A DNA stretch of 64,000 nucleotides from contig JAUIIA010000001.1 in assembly GCA_030432025.1 (NCBI GenBank), forward strand, positions 310,001-374,000, in the 5' to 3' direction. The notes under the pieces are model-generated. The model saw only the letters and a list, made by a program, of their open reading frames with translations, was not told the DNA's origin and did no database searches. This DNA comes from Alphaproteobacteria bacterium. Its GTDB lineage: Bacteria > Pseudomonadota > Alphaproteobacteria > Micavibrionales > Micavibrionaceae. Made by a program: the position numbers and the translations under genes. Positions 1-7,228 of the stretch are shown here, piece by piece (position 1 is the stretch's first letter; each line of letters opens with the position of its first letter).

Positions 1-1
1 A

Positions 2-364
2 CTGGACGAAACCGTGATTGGCGGCTTTTTGACATCCGTCACCACATCCCTGCCCGAGCTTGTGACGGCCTTGGCGGCGATACGCCGCGGGGCGCTTAAT
101 CTGGCTGTCGGGGATATTATCGGCGGCAATAGTTTTGATGTGCTGTTCCTGTCCGGGTCCGACCTATTTTACCGCGCAGGCTCTCTGTATCACGAGATGA
201 CTGACAGCCATATTCTGATGCTGAGCACGACTTTGTTCATGACAGGTATTTTGATGATGGGGATGTTGCGGCGCGAGCGCTTCGGGCCAATCAATATCGG
301 ATTCGAAAGTGTGATCCTGATTATCAGCTATCTATTCCTCGTCGCTGTAATCGGACTGGGATAA
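2..364 (+). CDS. Na+/Ca2+ exchanger-type membrane protein (C-terminal part)
   Basis: This is the C-terminal part of a cation/Ca2+ exchanger (CaCA family) whose start lies before the window; the open frame runs from base 2. The visible segment opens with the family's second alpha repeat: a glycine-rich stretch, then the TSLPELVTAL signature, an arginine pair and the GDIIGGNSFDVLF block. In CaCA proteins these acidic and polar residues line the ion pathway. Three more hydrophobic segments follow before the stop. The protein would be an inner-membrane antiporter exchanging Ca2+ or another cation for H+ or Na+; the ion cannot be read from sequence. Family assignment is firm from the motif. Confidence 0.85.
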   Translation: MDETVIGGFLTSVTTSLPELVTALAAIRRGALNLAVGDIIGGNSFDVLFLSGSDLFYRAGSLYHEMTDSHILMLSTTLFMTGILMMGMLRRERFGPINIGFESVILIISYLFLVAVIGLG

Positions 365-402
365 AAAGACCCGCCCCTGCGCGCAAGGCACGGGGACGGG
401 TT
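363..402 (-). terminator. Rho-independent terminator of the His-rich gene
   Basis: Imperfect GC-rich inverted repeat (arms about 369-380 and 388-401). On the minus strand it is followed by a T-rich tract, read from the A run at 363-367. It lies just downstream of the minus-strand His-rich gene and abuts the exchanger stop codon. Confidence 0.6.
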
Positions 403-436
403 AGGCAGTGGGGGGAAGATAGAACTGACTTAAACT

Positions 437-814
437 CTAGTGATTGTTACGCTTGCCGCGTTTACCGTGGCCGTGACCTTGATCATTGTGATTATCGTAA
501 TGCGCATGCTTGTGCTTGTAGTGTTTGCGCTTTTTTGCATGCGCCTTACCATGATTATGGCTGTGCTTATGCCCATAATAGCCGTGATTATAATGGTGGC
601 TGTCGTAGTGATTATGGGTCACATAGCGAACCGGCCTTCTGTCTCGGTAATCCCTGCGGTCATTATCACCATATGCGATCACCACTCTGTAGCCGTCTTT
701 CGATAGGCCGTAATAGAATGTTTCGCGGTCATAACGGTCACCCGCTAGGGCCTCACCAGAACCGAGCAGCGGCATTGTTACCACCGCGGCGATGAGTAGA
801 TGTCTCTTTTTCAT
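437..814 (-). CDS. Histidine-rich secreted protein
   Basis: Small exported protein of 125 residues. I start it at the second Met (base 814), which has an AAGGAG ribosome-binding site seven bases upstream and begins a clean signal peptide (MKKRHLLIAA... ending near ALAG). The longer frame starting at 856 has no such signal. The mature N-terminal half is rich in Tyr, Asp and Arg. The last 60 or so residues contain 18 His, many as HxH pairs, mixed with Lys, Gly and Asn. No enzyme motif is visible. Such tails typically bind Ni2+, Zn2+ or Cu2+, so periplasmic metal binding or buffering is inferred, not shown. It has its own terminator. Confidence 0.75.
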   Translation of the reverse strand: MKKRHLLIAAVVTMPLLGSGEALAGDRYDRETFYYGLSKDGYRVVIAYGDNDRRDYRDRRPVRYVTHNHYDSHHYNHGYYGHKHSHNHGKAHAKKRKHYKHKHAHYDNHNDQGHGHGKRGKRNNH

Positions 815-970
815 GGTTTGCACTCCTTTGTCATGCTTGTAGAAATGCAGCGTCATACAGTCTTACGGGCGGGCTAAAACGATCCTTCGAAAAAAGTGAA
901 AATGATCCGATTTTTCTGGTCAAACTATGGTAATATGGTAATGTAAGGTCATTCAAAGGGGAGAAGGTGC

Positions 971-1645
971 ATGACCCTACCGGCCCGCGAGAAAACGACG
1001 TTAGAACAGACGGTTATACCGCCCGCCAATAATGATGCGCCGCCGCCAAGCACGATCCGTAAGCAGCTTGGAAAGAGCTGGAATAAACTTCATCCGAATA
1101 TTCAGAACCGCTTCGCCCGTGACCCCGTGCCGGGCGAAAAAATTATCTATACAGGCACGATGCATAAGGTGCGGCGTTCTTTCATGGGGGCGTTGTTTGC
1201 GCATTTGACCCGTATTATCGGCAACCCGCTTAGCCCCTATGCGGGCGAAGACGTGCCGATGGATGTCACCTTGTTTATCAAGCAGGGAAAGAACGGCGTG
1301 TATTGGCAACGCACCTATTATTATGAAGGCCGCAAGCCATTTGTCGTCACCAGCGTAAAGCGTGAGAGCGCACGCGGGGAGATGATGGAATGTGTCGGCG
1401 GCGGTTTCGGTATGTTGCTGGATGTATTCGGCGAAGGGCGCGAGCTGCATTTCAAAAGCTATCTGTATTTTTGCGAGATTGCGGGCATTCGCATTCCCCT
1501 GCCCCACTGGCTAACGCCGGGACAAACACATGTGATCCACCGTGACCTGGGCAATGGTGATTTTGTATTCCGCATTGATATGACCCACAAACAGCTGGGG
1601 CGTACTTTTTATCAAGAAGGCGTATTCCGCAGAAGCAATCCATGA
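971..1645 (+). CDS. DUF4166 domain protein
   Basis: 224-residue protein of the DUF4166 family, recognised from the opening LHPNIQNRFA block, the YTGTM segment, the central GGGFGMLLDVFGEGRELHFKS region and the C-terminal GRTFYQEGVF motif. A GGGAGAAGG ribosome-binding site precedes the start. No signal peptide or membrane segment is evident. DUF4166 domains are commonly encoded next to, or fused with, Rossmann-fold saccharopine dehydrogenase-like proteins, and here the next gene overlaps this stop by four bases (ATGA). The two proteins are therefore probably translationally coupled partners. The biochemical role is unknown; a lipid-like ligand-binding fold is a guess. Confidence 0.75.
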   Translation: MTLPAREKTTLEQTVIPPANNDAPPPSTIRKQLGKSWNKLHPNIQNRFARDPVPGEKIIYTGTMHKVRRSFMGALFAHLTRIIGNPLSPYAGEDVPMDVTLFIKQGKNGVYWQRTYYYEGRKPFVVTSVKRESARGEMMECVGGGFGMLLDVFGEGRELHFKSYLYFCEIAGIRIPLPHWLTPGQTHVIHRDLGNGDFVFRIDMTHKQLGRTFYQEGVFRRSNP

Positions 1646-2724
1646 CACGTGTTTTAGTTATCGGCGGATATGGGAATTTCGGGAAGGTGATTTCCGAACG
1701 GTTGGCGACGACCGATGACATCACCGTTATTGTGGCAGGCCGTTCGAGCGATAAAGCTAAGGCGTTGGCTGCGAAGCTGGATTGCGAATGGCGGCGCGTT
1801 GATCTGAACGACGGCTTTGCACAAACACTTGTCGATATTACCCCCGACATTGTCATTCATACCGCCGGTCCGTTTCAGGGGCAGGATTATGCCGTTGCCC
1901 GCGCCTGTATAGATCAAGGCTGTCACTATATCGATCTGGCGGATGATAGAGAGTTTGTGGCGAATATCGGCACGCTCGATCAAGCCGCGAAAGATAAGGG
2001 CGTTTTGGTTGTGGCGGGGGCCAGTTCTGTGCCGTGCTTGAGTGCCGCGGTGATGGATGAATATTCGGATCAGTTCGACGCAATTGAGGAGATTGATTAC
2101 GGCATTACAACCGCGCAAAAATCAGAGCGCGGACTGGCGACCACCCGTGCGGTCCTAAGTTATGTCGGTAAGCCGTTTACGACGCTGATCGACGGGCGGA
2201 TGCAGGACATTTATGGTTGGCAGGGTTTACACCGCGAGGATTACCCCGAGTTGGGAAAACGATGGCTGAGTAATTGTAACATCCCCGATATTGCGGTTTT
2301 CCCCGAACGCTATCCGTCGTTAAAAACCATCCGTTTTTATGCAGGGCTGGAGATCAGCCTTATCCATGTCGGGCTATGGTTGTTGTCTTGGCCGGTGCGT
2401 TGGTTCGGAATTAAGGGCTTACAAAAAATCGCTAAACCTATGCTCGCCGCATCGAACATGTTTGATGTGTTTGGCAGCGAGAACAGCGCGTTTCACATGC
2501 GTTTAAAAGGCGGTGAGAAGACGGGCCTGTTCACGATTATTGCGAAGAATAATGACGGGCCAAATATTCCGTGCATTCCCTCCATCGTGTTGTCACAGAA
2601 AATCGCAAATGGTGATCTCAGGGATACAGGTGCTCAGGCCTGTATGGGCCTTGTGACATTGGATGAATATAAAGACGCGCTTGCAGGGTATGACTGCGCT
2701 TTTAATTTTCAGCTTCAGCAGTAG
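1642..2724 (+). CDS. Saccharopine dehydrogenase-like NAD(P)-binding oxidoreductase
   Basis: 360-residue protein that opens directly with a Rossmann nucleotide-binding loop (VIGGYGNFGKVISERLA, residues about 5-21). An acidic/basic segment ending in GRSSDKA follows, which in this superfamily sets NADP preference. The HTAGPFQGQDYAVARACI block is typical of the saccharopine dehydrogenase NADP-binding domain. The rest lacks the classical lysine-pathway catalytic domain, so this is a member of the broader family rather than LYS9. It is coupled by ATGA overlap to the DUF4166 gene, and its 3' end overlaps the convergent gene at 2702 by 23 bases. Substrate unknown. Confidence 0.75.
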   Translation: MTRVLVIGGYGNFGKVISERLATTDDITVIVAGRSSDKAKALAAKLDCEWRRVDLNDGFAQTLVDITPDIVIHTAGPFQGQDYAVARACIDQGCHYIDLADDREFVANIGTLDQAAKDKGVLVVAGASSVPCLSAAVMDEYSDQFDAIEEIDYGITTAQKSERGLATTRAVLSYVGKPFTTLIDGRMQDIYGWQGLHREDYPELGKRWLSNCNIPDIAVFPERYPSLKTIRFYAGLEISLIHVGLWLLSWPVRWFGIKGLQKIAKPMLAASNMFDVFGSENSAFHMRLKGGEKTGLFTIIAKNNDGPNIPCIPSIVLSQKIANGDLRDTGAQACMGLVTLDEYKDALAGYDCAFNFQLQQ

Positions 2725-3376
2725 GGAAGAACTCATCAAGCGGCAAGCGGCCAATGGCTGTCGTGCTTTTCAAGCTGCCGACTTCCCATGGCGGTTGTAA
2801 TGATTTGGCCAAGGTATGATTTTCTTCCCACAATTTATCCGCATTCATATGCGCGGCAATTTCTACGGGCATTATCACTCTGCCGCTTTTTATGCGGTCG
2901 GCATGCGTGCCGGCCTCTGACGCATAGAGGCGTTTATCGTATTTTACACCGATAGTTTTCAGGGCTGCGATTACCCCTGCACGGCAATTATTCGCGTGCA
3001 GCAGGTGACTATCCTGCAGGTCAAAACGCACCTTTTGCGCTTTCAAAGCCTTGCTGAATTTCAGCATGTGATTCCATTGCGCCAAAACCCCCATCTCATT
3101 GCCGCGCACAACGGCTGTCATCATCATTTCTTCCGGATCTTGCGATTTACAAAGTCCATCGCGAACATTCGGGACCATGATGCTGGTGCCCAATTCTTCT
3201 TCCCAGAAATCATCGCTGTAGTTATTGAAGTGAAGTTGTTGAACGACGGACGCACCATCTTCATTCTCCGCCACGAGCCATAGCGCGGTATGGTGCCATT
3301 GCTTATCAACACCGTCGGACGCATCCTTTATCGGCTGCTCCGTTACATAAATCGCGTATTGTGGCTGCTTCGTCAT
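2702..3376 (-). CDS. Unrecognised protein with possible Cys/His amidase-like motif
   Basis: 224-residue soluble protein that I do not recognise. It has an early HTALWLVAE segment (His near residue 29) and a later NNCRAGVIAALKTIG segment (Cys near residue 141). A His-strand motif and a Cys at the start of a helix recall circularly permuted papain-like (NlpC/P60 or LRAT-type) folds, and NNCRA-AL resembles the nucleophile helix of such proteins. This is a weak structural guess. No signal peptide or membrane span is seen. It converges with the dehydrogenase gene, overlapping its last 23 bases, and the ribosome-binding site is poor. Confidence 0.5.
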   Translation of the reverse strand: MTKQPQYAIYVTEQPIKDASDGVDKQWHHTALWLVAENEDGASVVQQLHFNNYSDDFWEEELGTSIMVPNVRDGLCKSQDPEEMMMTAVVRGNEMGVLAQWNHMLKFSKALKAQKVRFDLQDSHLLHANNCRAGVIAALKTIGVKYDKRLYASEAGTHADRIKSGRVIMPVEIAAHMNADKLWEENHTLAKSLQPPWEVGSLKSTTAIGRLPLDEFFPTAEAEN

Positions 3377-3463
3377 GGCGGATTTTATATTACATTTACA
3401 TAATCAAATCAAGTTTTATCCGTCTTCGGCGCCGCTTCACAAATCACGCGGAAATGTTATGGT

Positions 3464-4291
3464 GTGCCGCTTATGACGACCAAAACCCTATCAGATGCCG
3501 CACTGGATGTATTAAACACCTCCTCTCCGCGTAAAAAGGCAGAGAAAACAAGGGTATATGCGGATGCTTGGCGCGCGCACGAAATAACGGAAATAGGCCC
3601 TGTTAAGCTGCCCGACCGCCCCGCACGACCGGAAAAGCCACAGCTCCTATCACCGACCGAGATGCCTAAACGCGCCAAAGCCGGCAGCAGGAGAGCAAAA
3701 GTCGCTTTGCTGCATGCTCTTGCGCATATTGAGCTGAACGCGATTGATCTGGCGTGGGATGTCATGGCGCGTGAATTTGATCTGGGTGGCTACACATTGC
3801 CCAAAGAGTTTTATAATGACTGGATCAAGGTGGCGGATGATGAGGCCAAACATCACATGATGCTGGAAGACCGCCTAAATGATCTTGGTGCATCTTACGG
3901 TGACCTGCCCGCACATGACGGGTTGTGGGAAGCGTCGGAAAAAACCGCACATGACTTTGCCGCACGGCTTGCGATTGTGCCCATGGTTCTGGAGGCGCGT
4001 GGACTAGATGTCACACCCAATATGATCGCGACAATGAAAAAACAGGAAGATTTCGAGACAGCCCGCATCCTACAAATCATTCACGATGACGAAGTTACGC
4101 ATGTCCGTGCCGGAACAGTCTGGTTCGAAGGTTGGTGCGCCCATCACAATAAAGATGTGGAAGAGACATGGCAGAATTTGGTCCGCACATATTTTAACGG
4201 CCGCCTGAAACGCCCGTTCAACCACCCATCGCGCGAAGAAGCCGGAATGATCCGTGACTGGTATGAACCTCTGGCGGATGATGCCGCGTAA
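3464..4291 (+). CDS. DUF455 ferritin-like protein
   Basis: 275-residue ferritin-like protein of the DUF455 family. The helical bundle carries a repeated metal-ligand pattern: AHIELNAIDLAWD (Glu90), DDEAKHHMMLEDRL (Glu127, His130), LEARGLD (Glu177) and HDDEVTHVRAG (Glu210, His213). This is the E...ExxH...E...ExxH arrangement of a di-iron carboxylate centre. DUF455 proteins are related to MiaE-type hydroxylases, but their substrate is not settled. The start could be GTG 3464 or ATG 3473 (three codons later); neither has a strong ribosome-binding site. The gene stands between a divergent neighbour and a same-strand DUF3137 gene 42 bases on. Confidence 0.8.
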   Translation: MPLMTTKTLSDAALDVLNTSSPRKKAEKTRVYADAWRAHEITEIGPVKLPDRPARPEKPQLLSPTEMPKRAKAGSRRAKVALLHALAHIELNAIDLAWDVMAREFDLGGYTLPKEFYNDWIKVADDEAKHHMMLEDRLNDLGASYGDLPAHDGLWEASEKTAHDFAARLAIVPMVLEARGLDVTPNMIATMKKQEDFETARILQIIHDDEVTHVRAGTVWFEGWCAHHNKDVEETWQNLVRTYFNGRLKRPFNHPSREEAGMIRDWYEPLADDAA

Positions 4292-4333
4292 CGAGCATTG
4301 TCATCTTCATGAATTCCGTGTTTAATCAAAAGC

Positions 4334-5404
4334 ATGAATGACGCAACACCTGCATCAGCCCCTGACCCTGCGGATACAACTGTACCCGTTGAAAATGTTA
4401 TCGAACGGGACATGGGGGAAGACTTCGAAGAGCGCCTCGAGCAACTGATTAATGATGCCGAGACAATGCGCCTGTCATTCATGAAGCGTCACCGCACGCG
4501 CGGCAACATAACCACCAGCGTTGGATTAATAAGCCTTGTTATCGGTGCGTCCGCATTCGGCTGGTATTTGATGGTTGATGTAGATCTGATCCGTGCTGTC
4601 GGCTGTATGCTGATTGCCTGTATGATTCCGCTTTTCCTGCATTTATGGACAGGCAGCATTCTTAAAGATTACAAACGCAGCTATAAGCGCGTCTTTTTAC
4701 CGAAGCTGGCCAAAACGCTTGGTGGCTTCAAGTTTCACCCTACTCGGGGCATCGGCATGAAGATCATTTCCAAGACGGGTCTCGTTCCGTCACACGAAGT
4801 GTACCGCGCCGAAGATTGCTTCATGGGTAAGTATCACGGCGTGAAGGTTTTGTTCTCCGAAGCCCGCCTTGGTTATAAGCAGGAATATAAGGAACCTGTC
4901 TTTGACGGTATCTTTGTTCTGCTCGAAATCCCTAAAGGGATTATCGAGGGGCATACGATCCTGACTGCCAACAAAAACATGATCAAACAGTGGCGTGCTT
5001 CACGTTGGAAATCATTGCAAGATGTCGACGTTAAGACAGGCAACAAGGAATGGGACCGTTTCTCGGTATATTCCGACAACCCCGAGGCGGCAAAGCTTTT
5101 GGTTGGGGACCGCTTATTAAAGGAACTTTCGGAGGCTTCCGATATCTTTGATGAGTCTGAATTGAGCGCCGCATTTTTCCGCGGAAAATTCATCTTCCTG
5201 ATGATCCCCTACAAAAACGATATGTTCGAGGCGTCCAACATCTATATGCCCGTCGCGACAAAGCAGCACGCCATGCAATGTAAACGCGAGATTGAGCAAA
5301 TTCTGGAGATTATTGATGTGTTTGATGTCTACCAGACAGAGAAAAAGGCTCCTGAGCCTGCCGATGATGCCGGCCCGCCACCGCCGGAAGAAAATCAGGA
5401 TTAA
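4334..5404 (+). CDS. DUF3137 membrane protein
   Basis: 356-residue inner-membrane protein of the DUF3137 family. It has a charged N-terminus, two close transmembrane segments (about 60-80 and 86-108), then a large soluble domain beginning with the YKRVFLPKLAKTLGGFKF segment typical of the family. The C-terminus is Pro/Glu-rich and low complexity. Family members often contain a divergent galanin-like or PH-like soluble domain of unknown function, so the role here is unknown. It follows the DUF455 gene on the same strand, and its stop overlaps the convergent small gene by four bases. Confidence 0.75.
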   Translation: MNDATPASAPDPADTTVPVENVIERDMGEDFEERLEQLINDAETMRLSFMKRHRTRGNITTSVGLISLVIGASAFGWYLMVDVDLIRAVGCMLIACMIPLFLHLWTGSILKDYKRSYKRVFLPKLAKTLGGFKFHPTRGIGMKIISKTGLVPSHEVYRAEDCFMGKYHGVKVLFSEARLGYKQEYKEPVFDGIFVLLEIPKGIIEGHTILTANKNMIKQWRASRWKSLQDVDVKTGNKEWDRFSVYSDNPEAAKLLVGDRLLKELSEASDIFDESELSAAFFRGKFIFLMIPYKNDMFEASNIYMPVATKQHAMQCKREIEQILEIIDVFDVYQTEKKAPEPADDAGPPPPEENQD

Positions 5405-5727
5405 CCGATTTCCACCCGCAGGATTACCTGCCCTTCATTAATCATTACAGATTTCTTAGCGCTTTTAGGGAGCGGAATACCCGCCCCACGGCAAAACACC
5501 ATCAGGGCCGCTGCAAGAAAGTCACGCGTATATTCGACCGTGCGCGTCTCCTGATGACCGATATCCTCCAACTTGATAACAACTTCAGACGAATTGTCCT
5601 TGTTCACACTGACCATTTTCACATGGCCAGGTGGCGGTTTTTTCATGCCCTTTTGCACCGATAACGCATATAGCGCGTTATAGACTTCGTCAGGGGCAAA
5701 TATAATTCGGCGATCTTCACTCGGCAT
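5401..5727 (-). CDS. Small hypothetical protein
   Basis: 108-residue soluble protein with no motif I recognise. It begins with a short acidic/arginine stretch, has a central Lys/Val-rich strand region and an ARG-like helix (RDFLAAALMVFCRGAGIPLPK), and ends in beta strands. The balanced amphipathic pattern and good codon structure argue for a real gene. It converges with the DUF3137 gene with a four-base overlap. Just upstream (5728-5922) is an AT-rich stretch that presumably carries its promoter. Confidence 0.55.
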   Translation of the reverse strand: MPSEDRRIIFAPDEVYNALYALSVQKGMKKPPPGHVKMVSVNKDNSSEVVIKLEDIGHQETRTVEYTRDFLAAALMVFCRGAGIPLPKSAKKSVMINEGQVILRVEIG

Positions 5728-5922
5728 AACAATAAAACTTTAGCGGTCTATACGAGGTGGAACAATCAGAAATTCATGCATTTTCAACACCTTAAATATA
5801 TAAAATTTTAGACAAATAAAAAACAAATAATCGATTGTTTTTATTAGATAAAATGCGATTGTTAATTCAGTAAATATTTACCGCAACCCACTATATTTAA
5901 AAGAAAAAATATAGAGGGTGAA

Positions 5923-6177
5923 ATGAATACTTATCAATCTGCACTAAAAGCAGAATTTGAAATAAAGACAATAGAGGGTCAAATCAAGAACTTGTACAAA
6001 CTCATATTCGGACAAGCGGCGGGGTCTGAAATGGGTGCAAGCCAATCTCCTTCCTATAATCATGTATTGCTCAGAGACTTACTGGCTTCGTTGCGCAACC
6101 GTTTATATGCGACGAAACGTAAGAAAAACACACTTTCGACTGTACCTATGTTCGAGCCTGCGTTCAGCATGGCATAA
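5923..6177 (+). CDS. Small orphan protein in AT-rich island
   Basis: 84-residue protein without recognisable domains. It is preceded by GAGGGTGAA, an acceptable ribosome-binding site. The N-terminal half is helical and charged (AEFEIKTIEGQIKNLYKLIF); the C-terminal half is basic (RNRLYATKRKKN). The upstream 195 bases and the gene itself are clearly more AT-rich than the surroundings, which suggests recent acquisition or relaxed constraint. A short AT-rich hairpin follows the stop. Coding is likely but not certain. Confidence 0.45.
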   Translation: MNTYQSALKAEFEIKTIEGQIKNLYKLIFGQAAGSEMGASQSPSYNHVLLRDLLASLRNRLYATKRKKNTLSTVPMFEPAFSMA

Positions 6178-6179
6178 GT

Positions 6180-6196
6180 ACCAAAATCTTTTTGGT
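6180..6196 (+). terminator. Weak hairpin after the orphan gene
   Basis: Perfect seven-base stem ACCAAAA/TTTTGGT with a three-base loop, starting three bases after the stop codon. It is AT-rich and has no separate T tract, so it would be a weak terminator at best. Confidence 0.3.
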
Positions 6197-6264
6197 CATA
6201 GCTATTCCCACCTATGGTAAAATGATAAGACTGCGTATGCTTTTTATCTAACCGTGGTCAGAGC

Positions 6265-7191
6265 ATGAAATCGTTTAATGCATCGCTTTTGAGAGAAAAA
6301 TTCACAATTTCCGATCCCAAACATGCGGACCGGGAAGATTTGGCGACCATAGCCGTCAGCAACCGTATGGTTGTCGACCTGACAAACCCACAAAGCAAAT
6401 CACACGAACGTTACATTATCCGCGGCCAGAACATGCACACCGTTGTGCGGATGGCGGCCTATATCATCGATGAATATGAAACCGGCGGCCCAATTGCGGC
6501 GCGCGGCTTTTTTAACTGGCAAAAAGCGTGGGAAGAGGTCCTGACGGATCACGAATACAGATACAACCCGGAACGGTGGTTCGCGATCTACCACAACGGC
6601 AAGCGCATATTCGAAGAGCTGGGTAAGGATGTTCATCCGTTTCTGGACATGATTGAGAAATGTGATTTCAGCAACAAACAGACATATGACTATGCCGTGC
6701 CGATGGCGCAGGAATTATTGAAGCAGGCGGGCAAGCCGATCGACTTGAAGTACGACTCAAATGTTGCCTTGAATATTGTTGTCGAAAAGAATGAGGCCCG
6801 TGTAGGTGTCATATTGCGCGGTTCCAGCAAGACAACCACATTCAACTTTTTGGGCCGTCCACGCCTCCCTAAAGAGCCGTTAGATATCGCATTATGCCTG
6901 AATACAGCCGCGCTGTTTCTAGAAGGGATACAGCTGGCCTTTACCGTCGGCATGAACGAGCAAAAGCTCAAGATCGGTATTATCGCACGCCAAACCGACG
7001 AGCACATGCAGGCGCGCGCGGAAAAAGACCGGCTTGAGATGCTACAAGATGAGATTGGTAATCTGGGAACTGTGCTGGATATTCACTACCGTCCAGAACG
7101 CCCCGACTTGCTTAAACTGGCTGCAAAAGCAGAAGCCAAAGCACGCACCATCATCGTCCCGCCCGATGAGGAAGGTGAATGGGTCACCTAA
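6265..7191 (+). CDS. Hypothetical soluble protein
   Basis: 308-residue protein that I cannot assign. It has no signal peptide or transmembrane span. Visible features are a charged N-terminus, a Trp/Tyr-rich middle (FFNWQKAWEEVL, YNPERWFAIYHNGK), a beta-rich segment around residues 170-195, a hydrophobic helix CLNTAALFLEGIQLAFTVG, and a C-terminal coiled-coil-like region (about 245-270) followed by KAEAKARTIIVPPDEE. Its length and regular composition support a genuine gene. It is convergent with acnA, separated by a short inverted repeat, and no neighbour gives a functional clue. Confidence 0.6.
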   Translation: MKSFNASLLREKFTISDPKHADREDLATIAVSNRMVVDLTNPQSKSHERYIIRGQNMHTVVRMAAYIIDEYETGGPIAARGFFNWQKAWEEVLTDHEYRYNPERWFAIYHNGKRIFEELGKDVHPFLDMIEKCDFSNKQTYDYAVPMAQELLKQAGKPIDLKYDSNVALNIVVEKNEARVGVILRGSSKTTTFNFLGRPRLPKEPLDIALCLNTAALFLEGIQLAFTVGMNEQKLKIGIIARQTDEHMQARAEKDRLEMLQDEIGNLGTVLDIHYRPERPDLLKLAAKAEAKARTIIVPPDEEGEWVT

Positions 7192-7207
7192 CCTCGTGAG
7201 CCTATTA

Positions 7208-7228
7208 GGCAGCCTTATTTAGGCTGCC
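7208..7228. terminator. Inverted repeat between convergent genes
   Basis: GGCAGCC and GGCTGCC form a perfect seven-base stem around a seven-base AT loop. The repeat overlaps the acnA stop codon and lies between two convergent genes. It lacks a T tract on either side, so termination is possible but unproven. Confidence 0.35.
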
